64,000 nt of DNA from Roseivivax sp. THAF197b (GCF_009363255.1 NZ_CP045318.1:2345501-2409500); one strand, 5' to 3'; positions 53,300 through 63,262 are shown, numbered from the stretch's first letter. Translations and numbers: made by a program. Notes: generated by a model not told the origin, from the letters alone.

Positions 53300-53598
53300 C
53301 ACATATGCCCCACATCATCGGGGATGTCGTAGAAGGTCGGGTGCCGGTACGCCTTGCTTTCCGCCGGATCGAACATCGGACCCTTCTCGGACGGGCTGGA
53401 GGCGGTGATGTCGTTGGATTTCACCACCCAGATCGACACGCCTTCCTTGCGGCGCGTGTAGACGTCGCGCGCATTGCGGATGGCCATTTCGGCGTCCGGC
53501 GCGTGCAGCGATCCGACATGCCGGTGGTTCAGACCGTGATTGCCACGGATGAAAATTTCCCACAGGGGCCATTCTTTAGAGGTCTGGTTTTTGCTCAT
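53299..53598 (-). CDS. paaB: Phenylacetyl-CoA epoxidase subunit PaaB
   Basis: Small subunit (99 aa) bridging PaaAC dimers. Sequence KEWPLWEIFIRGNHGLNHRHVGSLHAPDAEMAIRNARDVYTRR (in overlapping blocks) and the end HPTFYDIPDDVGHM are highly conserved. It lies 11 bases after paaA. Confidence 0.95.
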   Translation of the reverse strand: MSKNQTSKEWPLWEIFIRGNHGLNHRHVGSLHAPDAEMAIRNARDVYTRRKEGVSIWVVKSNDITASSPSEKGPMFDPAESKAYRHPTFYDIPDDVGHM

Positions 53599-53609
53599 CG
53601 GGGCGTTCC

Positions 53610-54602
53610 TTATTCCGCGGCGGTGGCGGCCGCGGCGCGCCGGGCGGCGGATTTCTCGGCATAGGCGGTCAGGCCATCGCGGAACCACGCGCCGTCGTCC
53701 CAGGCCTTCTGACGCGCCTCGATCCGTTCGCGGTTGCACGGGCCGTTGCCCTTCAGCACCTCGAAGAATTCGTCCCAATCGGGCTCGGCGAAGTCGTAAT
53801 GGCCGCGCTCCTCGTTCCAGCGCACGGTCTCGTCGGGAATGGTCAGTCCGAGATATTCCGCCTGCGGCACCGTCTCGTCGACGAATTTCTGACGCAGCTC
53901 GTCATTGGTGTTCATCTTGATCTTCCAGCGCATCGACTGCGCGGAATGCACCGAATCCTTGTCGGACGGGCCGAACATCATCAGCGACGGAAACCAGAAC
54001 CGGTTGAGCGCATCCTGCGCCATTTCCCGCTGTTCGGGCGTGCCGCGCGCCATCTTCATCATGATGGCGTAGCCCTGCCGCTGGTGGAAGCTTTCCTCCT
54101 TGCAGATGCGGATCATCGCGCGGGAATACGGCCCGAAGGAGGTGCGCTGCAGCGGCACCTGGTTCATGATCGCGGCGCCATCCACGAGCCAGCCGACCGC
54201 GCCCATATCCGCCCAGGTCAGCGTCGGGTAGTTGAAGATCGACGAGTATTTCATCTGCCCCGAGAGCAGCTTTTCGGTGAGCTCGTCCCGACTCACGCCC
54301 AGCGTTTCCGCCGCCGAATAGAGGTACAGGCCATGCCCCGCCTCGTCCTGCACCTTGGCGAGCAGGATCTGCTTGCGCTGCAGCGTGGGCGCGCGGGTGA
54401 TCCAGTTGCCTTCGGGCAGCTGGCCCACGATTTCGGAATGCGCGTGCTGGCCGATCTGGCGGATCAGCGTCTTGCGGTAGCCCTCGGGCATCCACTCTTT
54501 CGGCTCGATCTTCTCGCCCGCGTCGATCCGGGCCTGGAATGCGCGCTCCTCGGGCGTCATCTCCCCCGATGAAGCTTCCGATTTCACCATCTGCGCGTAC
54601 AT
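53610..54602 (-). CDS. paaA: Phenylacetyl-CoA epoxidase catalytic subunit PaaA
   Basis: Di-iron monooxygenase subunit (330 aa) that epoxidises the aromatic ring of phenylacetyl-CoA. Iron ligands lie in [20 protein letters not shown] and [16 protein letters not shown] (two ExxH-type motifs). The ATG at 54602 has GGAGG ten bases upstream; the frame remains open upstream but that part overlaps the promoter and paaX. A strong promoter lies 34-62 bases above the start. Confidence 0.96.
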   Translation of the reverse strand: MYAQMVKSEASSGEMTPEERAFQARIDAGEKIEPKEWMPEGYRKTLIRQIGQHAHSEIVGQLPEGNWITRAPTLQRKQILLAKVQDEAGHGLYLYSAAETLGVSRDELTEKLLSGQMKYSSIFNYPTLTWADMGAVGWLVDGAAIMNQVPLQRTSFGPYSRAMIRICKEESFHQRQGYAIMMKMARGTPEQREMAQDALNRFWFPSLMMFGPSDKDSVHSAQSMRWKIKMNTNDELRQKFVDETVPQAEYLGLTIPDETVRWNEERGHYDFAEPDWDEFFEVLKGNGPCNRERIEARQKAWDDGAWFRDGLTAYAEKSAARRAAAATAAE

Positions 54603-54635
54603 GCGACCTCCGAGCAAGCTGGAATTATCGCTTGA

Positions 54636-54664
54636 ACAATACACGCCAGAAGCATCACGGTCAA
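54636..54664 (-). promoter_or_regulatory. Promoter of the paaABCDEZ operon
   Basis: On the minus strand TTGACC (54664-54659) and TATTGT (54641-54636) are separated by exactly 17 bases, a good housekeeping promoter, ending 33 bases before the paaA ATG and 11 bases from the paaX stop. PaaX or PaaR would be expected to act here, but I see no perfect palindrome. Confidence 0.65.
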
Positions 54665-54675
54665 ATCTGGATTGC

Positions 54676-55569
54676 CTACTTTCGTGTGATGTTATGCAGC
54701 GCCGCCTCCCGACCGAGGCGCTGCATCCGGTCCCGCGTCGCTTCCGTCTCGCGGGGCAGCGGGCCCTGCGCATCCTCGAAGACCTGCGCGATGCGCAGAT
54801 CGGCACCGGGCGATAGCGCGAGATAGGCCGAGATGAAGAGCGCGCGGGCCGCGGCCCCGGGCCAGTCCGCGGGCAAGGCCGCATCCGGCAGACGCGGATC
54901 GGCGAGGGCCGCGGCGCGGTAGGCATGAACAAGCCGCAGCCGCAGGACGAGCGCTGCTTCCGCAGACACGTCGCGCAAAACCGCAGAATCCGCGCGCAAA
55001 GGTGCAAAATCAGACAGAAAGGTGCGATAGGCCGCGGCAACCGCGTCGAGCGGCCAATGCGCCGCGGCAAATGTGGGCAGGTCCGGCGCACCGGCGACCA
55101 CGTCCGCCGCGAAGGTCAGCCCTTCCGGACGGTCGATGTCGCTGCGATCCGGGGCGGCCCAAAGGCCGCTCGCTACTTCCGCCCAGCCCTCGCCGGGCGC
55201 GGCATCGGTCATCGCAAACAGCCAGCCGCGCGGCGCCACGGGCGGGTCGTAAAGGATACGCGCGGCCGCCCCGAACTCCGCCTGCGCGGCCTCGGTCAGG
55301 CGATAATGCGAGGTTCGGCCGATCCGCTCGCCCGAAAGCCGTCCGGCCGTGACCAGCCGGGACACCGCCGTCCGCATGAGGCTCTCGCTCAGCCCATGTG
55401 CGCGCCCCGCCTCGATGAGACTGCGCATGGACAGAACACCACCCCGCGGCGCGACGGCATCGCCATAGATCGTGACGATGAAGGCCGTGGCCCTTGGCGG
55501 CCCGGAGGCGAGGCAGGAGGCAAGGTCGGAGGGCACAGCGCCCGGGTCTTTGCGCAAGAGGTCTGTCAT
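54676..55569 (-). CDS. paaX: Phenylacetate catabolism repressor PaaX
   Basis: PaaX-family GntR-like repressor (297 aa) responding to phenylacetyl-CoA. N-terminal winged helix-turn-helix: [46 protein letters not shown] (seen as consecutive blocks), followed by [16 protein letters not shown] and a PaaX-like C-terminal domain with [12 protein letters not shown]. It lies directly upstream of the paaA promoter on the same strand and shares the 180-base region to its other side with the divergent sulfur operon. Confidence 0.93.
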   Translation of the reverse strand: MTDLLRKDPGAVPSDLASCLASGPPRATAFIVTIYGDAVAPRGGVLSMRSLIEAGRAHGLSESLMRTAVSRLVTAGRLSGERIGRTSHYRLTEAAQAEFGAAARILYDPPVAPRGWLFAMTDAAPGEGWAEVASGLWAAPDRSDIDRPEGLTFAADVVAGAPDLPTFAAAHWPLDAVAAAYRTFLSDFAPLRADSAVLRDVSAEAALVLRLRLVHAYRAAALADPRLPDAALPADWPGAAARALFISAYLALSPGADLRIAQVFEDAQGPLPRETEATRDRMQRLGREAALHNITRK

Positions 55570-55659
55570 GGCACGGGAAGGTAAACTTTGCCGCGCGGCC
55601 TGTCATGCAAATTCGGGGACAGGATGCGTTTCTGGTGATGCAATTCGACGCTGCAACGG

Positions 55660-55687
55660 TTGACATATTCAAAAAACAGAATACAAA
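55660..55687 (+). promoter_or_regulatory. Promoter with SqrR/BigR-type operator for the sulfur operon
   Basis: TTGACA (55660-55665) and TACAAA (55682-55687) form a -35/-10 pair with 16 bases between. Inside the spacer lies a perfect ATTC-N8-GAAT inverted repeat (55667-55682), the site type reported for the persulfide-sensing ArsR-family repressor SqrR of Rhodobacter. A repressor bound here would block the polymerase; persulfides would release it. No sqrR/bigR gene is in the window. Confidence 0.75.
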
Positions 55688-55749
55688 TACATCACCCAAA
55701 CCCGCAGAGGCCAATCGCGCCCCTGCCCCGACCTGCATCGGAGCCCCTC

Positions 55750-55965
55750 ATGACCACCAATGTCGGCACCATCGACCGGATCGCCCGCGCCCTTCTGGGC
55801 CTTGTTCTCCTATACCTCGCTTTTGCGTCGGGCCTGCCCGCTTTCGAGGCCGGGTTGCTCAAATGGATCGCGGCGCTTGCGGGCCTCGTGATGCTTGTCA
55901 CCTCCGCGATGCGCTCCTGTCCGCTTTACACCATGCTCGGGATGTCCACCTGCCCACGCAAGTGA
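55750..55965 (+). CDS. Small YgaP-like transmembrane protein (DUF2892)
   Basis: Integral membrane protein of 71 residues with two hydrophobic helices (about 14-30 and 34-52) and the family pattern NVGTIDRIARALLGLVLL ... SAMRSCPLYTMLGMSTC. DUF2892 segments occur fused to rhodanese domains (YgaP) or beside persulfide enzymes. The two C-terminal cysteines may matter in sulfur handling (inference). First gene after the SqrR-type promoter. Confidence 0.88.
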   Translation: MTTNVGTIDRIARALLGLVLLYLAFASGLPAFEAGLLKWIAALAGLVMLVTSAMRSCPLYTMLGMSTCPRK

Positions 55966-55989
55966 CGCCCTGTCCCACGGAGACATGAC

Positions 55990-56865
55990 ATGACTGACCA
56001 AACTCCGCTCCATCCGGAGGTCGAAGGCTTCTTCGACGAGGCCACCAACACGATCAGCTATATCGTGCGCGACCCGAACTCGACTGCCTGCGCGATCATC
56101 GATTCGGTTATGGATATCGACTACGCCGCGGGCCGGATCACCTATGATCACGCAGATGCGCTCATCGCCCGGATCCGGGAGCTGGGCTGCGATCTGCAAT
56201 GGATCATCGAGACCCATGTGCATGCCGATCACCTGTCCGCCGCGCCCTACATCCAGGACAAACTGGGCGGCAAGATCGGCATCGGCGCCAAGATCATGGT
56301 CGTGCAGGACACGTTCGGGAAGATCTTCAACGAAGGCACCGAGTTCCAGCGCGACGGGTCGCAATTCGACGCCCTGTTCGAGGATGGCGACACCTACATG
56401 ATCGGCACCATGGAGGCGCGGGCGATCTACACGCCGGGTCATACGCCCGCCTGCATGACCCATGTCATCGGCGATGCGGCCTTCGTGGGCGATACGCTTT
56501 TCATGCCCGATGGCGGATCGGCGCGTGCGGATTTCCCCGGCGGCGATGCGGAGACGCTTTACGACTCGATCCAGAAGGTGCTGGCCCTGCCCGACGAGAC
56601 GCGGCTCTTCATGTGCCACGATTACGGCCCCAATGGCCGCGACATTAAGTGGGAAACCACCGTGGCCGAGGAGAAGGCCCACAACATCCACGTGGGCGCA
56701 GGCAAGACCAAGGAGGAATTCGTGAAGTTCCGCACCGAGCGGGACGCGACCCTGGCCATGCCCAAGCTCATCATCCCGTCGCTGCAGGTGAACATGCGCG
56801 CGGGCGAAGTACCGAAAGACAAGGACGGACGCCCGATGCTGAAGGTTCCGGTGAACGGGCTTTAG
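55990..56865 (+). CDS. MBL-fold hydrolase, persulfide-dioxygenase-like
   Basis: Metallo-beta-lactamase-fold protein (291 aa) resembling ETHE1/Blh persulfide dioxygenases. Metal motif THVHADH at 75-81, YTPGHTPACMTHVI with H151, VGDTLFMPDGGSARADFPGG with a bridging aspartate, and LFMCHDYGPNG. Such enzymes oxidise glutathione persulfide to sulfite. It lies 24 bases after the DUF2892 gene. Plain glyoxalase-II activity is less likely given the operator and neighbours. Confidence 0.88.
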   Translation: MTDQTPLHPEVEGFFDEATNTISYIVRDPNSTACAIIDSVMDIDYAAGRITYDHADALIARIRELGCDLQWIIETHVHADHLSAAPYIQDKLGGKIGIGAKIMVVQDTFGKIFNEGTEFQRDGSQFDALFEDGDTYMIGTMEARAIYTPGHTPACMTHVIGDAAFVGDTLFMPDGGSARADFPGGDAETLYDSIQKVLALPDETRLFMCHDYGPNGRDIKWETTVAEEKAHNIHVGAGKTKEEFVKFRTERDATLAMPKLIIPSLQVNMRAGEVPKDKDGRPMLKVPVNGL

Positions 56866-56918
56866 GTCCGGCTTCACCCTCCAAGACGCCGGTTCGCTCC
56901 CTGTGGCCCGGCCATCCT

Positions 56919-56963
56919 GACGGGTCGGCCTCTCCTCCCGCCGACCCGTCCTTTCCTTTCTCC
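56919..56963 (+). terminator. Hairpin between the MBL gene and the SulP gene
   Basis: Perfect 11-bp stem GACGGGTCGGC / GCCGACCCGTC with a ten-base loop, followed by a pyrimidine-rich run (CTTTCCTTTCTCC). It lies 53 bases after the MBL stop and may end or reduce transcription into the transporter gene. Confidence 0.6.
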
Positions 56964-56992
56964 GAACGATAATCCCTGAACAGAGGCACCTG

Positions 56993-58729
56993 ATGATCCA
57001 GCGGCTGCGCAAATACCTGCCGATCCTCGATTGGGGTCGGCGCTACGACACCGCAGCGCTGACGAATGACGGGGTGGCGGCGGTGATCGTGACGATCATG
57101 CTGATCCCGCAATCGCTGGCCTATGCGCTTCTGGCGGGGCTGCCGCCCGAGGCGGGCATCTATGCCTCCATCGCGCCGATCCTGCTGTACGCCGTCTTCG
57201 GCACCTCGAACGCGCTGGCGGTGGGCCCCGTCGCGGTCGTGTCGCTGTTAACTGCCTCCGCCGTGGGGCAAGTGGCCGAACAGGGCACTGCGGGCTACGC
57301 GGTGGCGGCGCTGACGCTCGCGTTCCTGTCGGGGGGCTTCCTGTTGATCCTCGGCATATTCCGGTTGGGCTTCATCGCCAATTTCCTGAGCCATCCGGTT
57401 ATCGCGGGCTTCATCACAGCCTCGGGCATCCTGATCGCGGCGAGCCAGCTCAAACACATTCTGGGCGTCGAGGCGCATGGCCACACCCTGCCCGAGATGA
57501 TCGCGTCCCTCATTGGCAACCTTGAGCAGACGAGCCTTGCCACGCTGGTGATCGGCATCGCGGCCACGGGCTTCCTGTTCTGGGTGCGCAAGGGCCTGAA
57601 ACCCCGGCTTCTGGCGCTTGGCCTGAAACCCATGCTGGCCGATATCCTGACCAAGGCAGGCCCCGTCGCGGCGGTCTTCGCCACGACGCTCGTCACCTGG
57701 GCATTGTCGCTTGAGGACCGGGGTGTCGCCATCGTGGGCGACGTGCCGCAAAGTCTGCCGCCCCTGACCCTGCCCGGCCTCTCGCCGGATCTGGTCGGTG
57801 CGCTTCTGGTGCCCGCGATCCTGATCTCTGTCATAGGCTTCGTGGAGTCGATCTCCGTCGCGCAGACCTTGGCCGCGAAGAAGCGCCAGCGCATCGACCC
57901 CGATCAGGAGCTGATCGGCCTCGGCGCGGCCAACCTGGGCGCGGCCTTCACCGGGGGCTATCCGGTCACGGGCGGCTTTGCGCGCTCGGTGGTGAATTTC
58001 GACGCGGGCGCCGCCACGCCGGCGGCGGGCGCCTTCACCGCAGCGGGCCTTGCCATCGCTGCCGTGGCGCTGACACCGCTTGTGTATTTCCTGCCCAAGG
58101 CGACGCTGGCCGCCACGATCATCGTCGCGGTCCTGTCGCTGGTGGATCTGAGCATCCTCAAGAAAACATGGGCCTATTCGCATCAGGATTTCGCAGCCGT
58201 CGCCGCGACCATCGTGCTGACGCTGACCTTCGGCGTCGAGATCGGCGTCGCCTCCGGCGTGATCCTGTCGCTGTTCCTGCATCTCTACCGCACGACGAAG
58301 CCCCATGTGGCCGAGGTCGGGCTCGTGCCGGGCAGCCAGCATTTCCGCAATATCCTGCGCCACCGGGTGGAGGTCTGCCCGAGCCTCGTGACGCTGCGGG
58401 TCGACGAGAACCTCTATTTCGTCAATGCCCGCTTCCTCGAAGACATGGTCATGGCCCGCGTGGCCGAGGATACGCATCTGCGCAATGTCGTGCTGATGTT
58501 CTCGGCGGTGAACGCCGTGGATTACTCCGCGCTCGAGACGCTGGAAGAGATCAACACCCGTCTCACCGAGCTTGGCATCGGACTGCACCTGTCGGAGGTG
58601 AAGGGCCCGGTCATGGATCGTCTGCAGGGCACGCATTTCCTCGAACACCTGAACGGCCAGGTCTTCCTGTCGCAATACGATGCGCATGTGGCACTGGCCA
58701 AGGCGCCCATGGCCACCGCCGCACAATGA
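56993..58729 (+). CDS. SulP-family anion transporter with STAS domain
   Basis: Membrane transporter (578 aa) with about 10-14 helices and a cytoplasmic C-terminal STAS domain (about 445-560; DENLYFVNARFLEDMV, MFSAVNAVDYSALETLEEIN). The SulP signature IPQSLAYALLAGLPPEAGIYAS is clear. Family members move sulfate, bicarbonate or other anions, and some export sulfite. Downstream of a persulfide dioxygenase, sulfite or sulfate handling is the natural reading, but transport direction cannot be seen. Confidence 0.91.
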   Translation: MIQRLRKYLPILDWGRRYDTAALTNDGVAAVIVTIMLIPQSLAYALLAGLPPEAGIYASIAPILLYAVFGTSNALAVGPVAVVSLLTASAVGQVAEQGTAGYAVAALTLAFLSGGFLLILGIFRLGFIANFLSHPVIAGFITASGILIAASQLKHILGVEAHGHTLPEMIASLIGNLEQTSLATLVIGIAATGFLFWVRKGLKPRLLALGLKPMLADILTKAGPVAAVFATTLVTWALSLEDRGVAIVGDVPQSLPPLTLPGLSPDLVGALLVPAILISVIGFVESISVAQTLAAKKRQRIDPDQELIGLGAANLGAAFTGGYPVTGGFARSVVNFDAGAATPAAGAFTAAGLAIAAVALTPLVYFLPKATLAATIIVAVLSLVDLSILKKTWAYSHQDFAAVAATIVLTLTFGVEIGVASGVILSLFLHLYRTTKPHVAEVGLVPGSQHFRNILRHRVEVCPSLVTLRVDENLYFVNARFLEDMVMARVAEDTHLRNVVLMFSAVNAVDYSALETLEEINTRLTELGIGLHLSEVKGPVMDRLQGTHFLEHLNGQVFLSQYDAHVALAKAPMATAAQ

Positions 58730-58871
58730 GACGCGTGCGGCAAAAGGCCTGTTCGCGAAGCGTGCTCGTAAAGACCTAGTATGTTTGCGCGCATCTCATT
58801 GCCGACAGGCGCTTTCCATGACTGCCGTAAGGCCTAGGTCCCACTTTATTATACCCTGACGGGAGTTCCCG

Positions 58872-60287
58872 ATGTTTGAAGCCTTTTCCGCCGAAACGCT
58901 GGCCCGCGTCCAGTTCGCCTTCACGGTGTCGTTTCACATCATCTTCCCGGCCTTCTCCATCGGATTGGCAAGTTACCTTGCCGTGCTGAACGGGCTTTGG
59001 CTCTGGAAGCGCAATCCCGTCTACAAGAACCTCTTCAATTACTGGAAGAAGATCTTCGCGGTGGCCTTCGGCATGGGCGTCGTGTCGGGCATCGTCATGT
59101 CCTATCAGTTCGGCACCAACTGGTCCGTTTTCTCGGACCGGACGGGCCCCATCCTCGGCCCGCTCATGGCCTACGAGGTGCTGTCGGCCTTCTTTCTCGA
59201 GGCGGGCTTTCTGGGCATCATGCTCTTCGGCCGCGAAAAGGTGGGCGAGAAGCTGCACATGTTCGCGACGGCCATGGTGGCGTTCGGCACGCTCATGTCG
59301 GCCACATGGATCCTGTCGGTCAATTCTTGGATGCACACGCCTGATGGCTTCCTGATCTCGGAGAACGGGCAATTCCTGCCGCTGGACTGGTGGGATATCG
59401 TCTTCAACCCGTCCTTCCCCTACCGCCTCACCCATATGGTTCTGGCGGCCTACCTCACCACCGCCTTCGTGGTGGGCGCGGTCGGCGCGCTGCATCTGTT
59501 GCGCCGCAGGACCGATCCCGAGGCGCGCAAGATGTTCTCCATGGCGATGTGGATGGCGGTGATCGTGACACCCCTGCAGATTTTCGCCGGTCACGAGCAC
59601 GGGCTGAACACGCTGGAGCATCAGCCGGTGAAGATCATGGCCATGGAAGGTCATTACGAAAGCCACCCCGACGGTTGGACACCCCTCTATCTTTTCGGCA
59701 TTCCGAACGATGCGGAGCAGCGGCTGGATTACGCGGTCGGCATTCCCGGTCTTGGAAACCTGATCTTCGAGCACCCGCTCGACTATCCGACAGAAGGGCT
59801 CGATACTGTCCCGGATGAGGATCAACCGCCCGTCTTCATCGTCTTCTGGTCGTTCCGCGTGATGGTCGGCCTAGGCTTCCTGATGCTTGGCGTCGGCGCA
59901 TGGTCCGCCTGGACGCGGTGGCGCGGCACGTTCTATGAGGCCATCTGGCTGCATCGCGCCAGCGTCGTCATGGGCCCCTCGGGCTTCGTCGCGGTCCTGG
60001 CGGGCTGGATCACGACCGAGGTGGGCCGTCAGCCCTACACGGTCTACGGCCTGCTGCGGACCTCGGACAGCCTCTCTCCTGTGGATGCGCCCGCGGTCGG
60101 TGCGTCGCTCATGGCCTTCATCGTGGTCTATTTCTTCGTCTTCGGCGCAGGGACCTTCTACCTGCTGCGCCTGATGTCACAGCGCGTCAATCAAACCTCG
60201 CCCGATATCACGGACGGACCGATCCGTACGGCGGGGATCACCCCCGCGCCGCAACTGAAACCCGATACGCTGGCTCCGGGGGAGTGA
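58872..60287 (+). CDS. cydA: Cytochrome bd ubiquinol oxidase subunit I
   Basis: Haem-bearing subunit (471 aa) of cytochrome bd. Conserved RVQFAFTVSFHIIFPAFSIG with the N-terminal histidine, GMGVVSGIVMSYQFGTNW, AYEVLSAFFLEAGFLGIMLFG, and GWITTEVGRQPY. The quinol loop after QIFAGHEHG is short, placing it in the CIO-like short-loop group. It starts 142 bases after the SulP gene with GGGAG upstream, and is followed by cydB after four bases. bd oxidases resist sulfide and nitric oxide, in line with the preceding sulfur genes. Confidence 0.95.
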   Translation: MFEAFSAETLARVQFAFTVSFHIIFPAFSIGLASYLAVLNGLWLWKRNPVYKNLFNYWKKIFAVAFGMGVVSGIVMSYQFGTNWSVFSDRTGPILGPLMAYEVLSAFFLEAGFLGIMLFGREKVGEKLHMFATAMVAFGTLMSATWILSVNSWMHTPDGFLISENGQFLPLDWWDIVFNPSFPYRLTHMVLAAYLTTAFVVGAVGALHLLRRRTDPEARKMFSMAMWMAVIVTPLQIFAGHEHGLNTLEHQPVKIMAMEGHYESHPDGWTPLYLFGIPNDAEQRLDYAVGIPGLGNLIFEHPLDYPTEGLDTVPDEDQPPVFIVFWSFRVMVGLGFLMLGVGAWSAWTRWRGTFYEAIWLHRASVVMGPSGFVAVLAGWITTEVGRQPYTVYGLLRTSDSLSPVDAPAVGASLMAFIVVYFFVFGAGTFYLLRLMSQRVNQTSPDITDGPIRTAGITPAPQLKPDTLAPGE

Positions 60288-60291
60288 GATA

Positions 60292-61299
60292 ATGATGATC
60301 TTCGATCTCGCATTCATCTGGGCCGGTCTGATCGCCTTCGCCGTGCTCGTCTACGTCGTGCTCGACGGGTTCGATTTGGGCGTCGGCATCCTGTTCCCCT
60401 TCGCCCGCTCCGAGAAGGAGCGGGACGTGATGATGAACACGGTCGCCCCCGTCTGGGATGGCAATGAGACATGGCTCATCCTGGGCGGAGGCGGCCTTTT
60501 TGCGGTGTTTCCGCTGGCCTACGCAGTGGTGATGCCCGCCCTCTATATCCCGATCATCCTGATGCTTCTGGCGCTCGTCTTCCGGGGCGTTGCCTTCGAG
60601 TATCGCTGGCGGACGCAGCGCTGGAAGGGGTTCTGGTCGGTCGCGTTCTTCGGCGGCTCGGTGGTTGCGGCCTTCACGCAAGGCATCGCGCTCGGCGCCC
60701 TCGTGCAAGGAATCGAGTTCGAGGGGCGCGCCTATTCCGGCGGCTGGTTCGACTGGCTGACGCCCTTCTCCGTCTTCACCGGGATCGCGCTCATCGTGGG
60801 ATACGCGCTGCTGGGCGCGACCTGGATCAATCTCAAGACCGCAGGCGCCCTGCAGGCCTGGAACCGGGACGCGGCCAAGCCATTGGCGCTGATCACACTG
60901 GTGATGATCGGTCTCGTGTCAGCCCTCACACCCTTCCAGGACGCCGTCTATTTCGAGCGCTGGCTGTCCTTCCCCGGATCGCTTTGGACCGCGATCGTGC
61001 CGATCCTCGTCGCCGTGATCGCCTACAAGCTCTTCACCGGGTTGCGGGACGGGTTCGATCTGCAGCCCTTCCTGATGGCCAATGCCATTTTCGTGGTCTG
61101 CTTCATCGGCATCGGGATCAGCTTCTATCCGCATATCGTGCCGCCCGGCATGACGATCCAGGAAGCCGCAGCGCCGAATTCGAGCCTGCTCTTCACGCTT
61201 GTCGGCGCGGGGATCCTCGTGCCGATCATCCTGATCTACACGGGCTATGCCTATTGGGTGTTCCGCGGCAAGATCGACGAGAATTCGGGCTATCACTGA
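60292..61299 (+). CDS. cydB: Cytochrome bd ubiquinol oxidase subunit II
   Basis: Membrane subunit (335 aa, eight to nine helices) partner of CydA. LAFIWAGLIAFAVLVYVVLDGFDLGVGILFPF, WDGNETWLILGGGGLFAVFPLAYAV and the Ile/Tyr-rich C-terminus IYTGYAYWVFRGK are typical. It has two to three possible ATG codons at the start (60292 or 60295). Its stop overlaps a small-subunit gene (TGATG). Confidence 0.95.
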   Translation: MMIFDLAFIWAGLIAFAVLVYVVLDGFDLGVGILFPFARSEKERDVMMNTVAPVWDGNETWLILGGGGLFAVFPLAYAVVMPALYIPIILMLLALVFRGVAFEYRWRTQRWKGFWSVAFFGGSVVAAFTQGIALGALVQGIEFEGRAYSGGWFDWLTPFSVFTGIALIVGYALLGATWINLKTAGALQAWNRDAAKPLALITLVMIGLVSALTPFQDAVYFERWLSFPGSLWTAIVPILVAVIAYKLFTGLRDGFDLQPFLMANAIFVVCFIGIGISFYPHIVPPGMTIQEAAAPNSSLLFTLVGAGILVPIILIYTGYAYWVFRGKIDENSGYH

Positions 61300-61412
61300 T
61301 GGCAGAGGATCGTCCGGTCTGGGCCCGGCTCGCCTGGTTTGCGGGGATATGGCTCGCCTCGGTTCTGGCGCTGACCTTGCTGGCCTATCTCATCCGGCTG
61401 GTCGCGGTCTGA
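61299..61412 (+). CDS. Small bd-oxidase subunit (DUF2474/CydX-like)
   Basis: Single-helix peptide of 37 residues (MAEDRPVWARLAWFAGIW then a hydrophobic stretch ending LIRLVAV). The pattern of a tryptophan-containing N-terminus and one helix is that of DUF2474 proteins found behind cydAB, comparable with CydX that stabilises the oxidase. Its ATG overlaps the cydB stop. Short enough to be missed by routine gene calling. Confidence 0.85.
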   Translation: MAEDRPVWARLAWFAGIWLASVLALTLLAYLIRLVAV

Positions 61413-61416
61413 GCGG

Positions 61417-62010
61417 TCAGCCGATCCCCTCCCAGAGATCGAATTCCGCCGCGCATTTGCGGCGCAGCTTGGCCTCGATCTCGGGGCTCAGGCTCAGATC
61501 CCGACGGGGCGAGACGTTCTCCCGGGGCAGATCGATGGCCACGCCAAGCCGGTCTTCGAGGAAGCCTACGATTCGCCCCTGATCCTCGTAACGGAAGAAA
61601 TGCGTGACCTCTGTTCCGTTGGGGCGCGGTTCGACGAATTTCGACTGATCGCCGATATTGGCGAAGGGCGGACGATCGCCGCGGCAATAGGCATCGACAA
61701 ACGCGTCGAAGGACAGATCCCTGGTCGAGACGCGCTTGCCATCCAGAAACGGCCGCTGACGGTACCGATACCAGGAGCCGAGCCAGGAGATCGGCTCCCG
61801 GATCACGGCCATCACATCCATGCTCTCCGCGCCCATCTTCTCGAACATCGGCCGGAAGAAGCGGTTGTAGCGATAGACAGGCGCGTGTTTCAGCTCCGGC
61901 GGGTCGTTGACCACGAGGCCCGCATGGGGCGCCAGGGCCTTGGCATAGGCGGATGTGCCCGTTTTCGGCACGGCCAGCATGACGAGCCGCGCTTTCCAGA
62001 AAACCAACAT
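61417..62010 (-). CDS. Sulfotransferase-like protein
   Basis: Protein of 197 residues with the P-loop-like motif AVPKTGTSAYAKALAPH near the N-terminus (5'-phosphosulfate loop of PAPS-dependent sulfotransferases) and VIREPISWLGSWYRYR in the place of the 3'-phosphate motif. The remaining two-thirds is less conserved. I start at the ATG at 62010 with a GGGCAGG-type site; the frame is open further upstream toward recA. Convergent with the bd-oxidase small subunit, four bases apart. Acceptor substrate unknown; cell-surface polysaccharide is a common target in this group. Confidence 0.75.
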   Translation of the reverse strand: MLVFWKARLVMLAVPKTGTSAYAKALAPHAGLVVNDPPELKHAPVYRYNRFFRPMFEKMGAESMDVMAVIREPISWLGSWYRYRQRPFLDGKRVSTRDLSFDAFVDAYCRGDRPPFANIGDQSKFVEPRPNGTEVTHFFRYEDQGRIVGFLEDRLGVAIDLPRENVSPRRDLSLSPEIEAKLRRKCAAEFDLWEGIG

Positions 62011-62093
62011 TGCCTGCCCTGCCCGCCTTTTTTCGTTGCGCCATAAACTAGACGTTAACCAGAAACCGAAAAAGCTGGATCTGTCGAATTTTC

Positions 62094-62122
62094 TTGAAAT
62101 GTTCTCCTTTTGACCCCATAAA
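62094..62122 (+). promoter_or_regulatory. Probable recA promoter
   Basis: TTGAAA (62094-62099) and CATAAA (62117-62122) are 17 bases apart, 76 bases above the recA ATG, with the LexA box starting six bases after the -10. The position of the box would let LexA block transcription start. Confidence 0.5.
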
Positions 62123-62127
62123 AAACG

Positions 62128-62142
62128 GAACAAGAGGTGAAC
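62128..62142. promoter_or_regulatory. LexA (SOS) box of recA
   Basis: GAACAAGAGGTGAAC is an exact GAAC-N7-GAAC, the reverse complement of the GTTC-N7-GTTC direct repeat recognised by alphaproteobacterial LexA. It lies 56 bases upstream of the recA start. Confidence 0.85.
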
Positions 62143-62197
62143 GACGCAGTCATTGCCGCGCCCCTGCGGGTGTGGAATAAGGACCGAAAGGCACAAT

Positions 62198-63262
<1,065 letters not shown>

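Noticed and set aside
58730..58871. FNR-type box expected before cydA
   Set aside because: I looked for TTGAT-N4-ATCAA and close variants and found none; only an AT-rich TTATTATACC that could be a -10 element.
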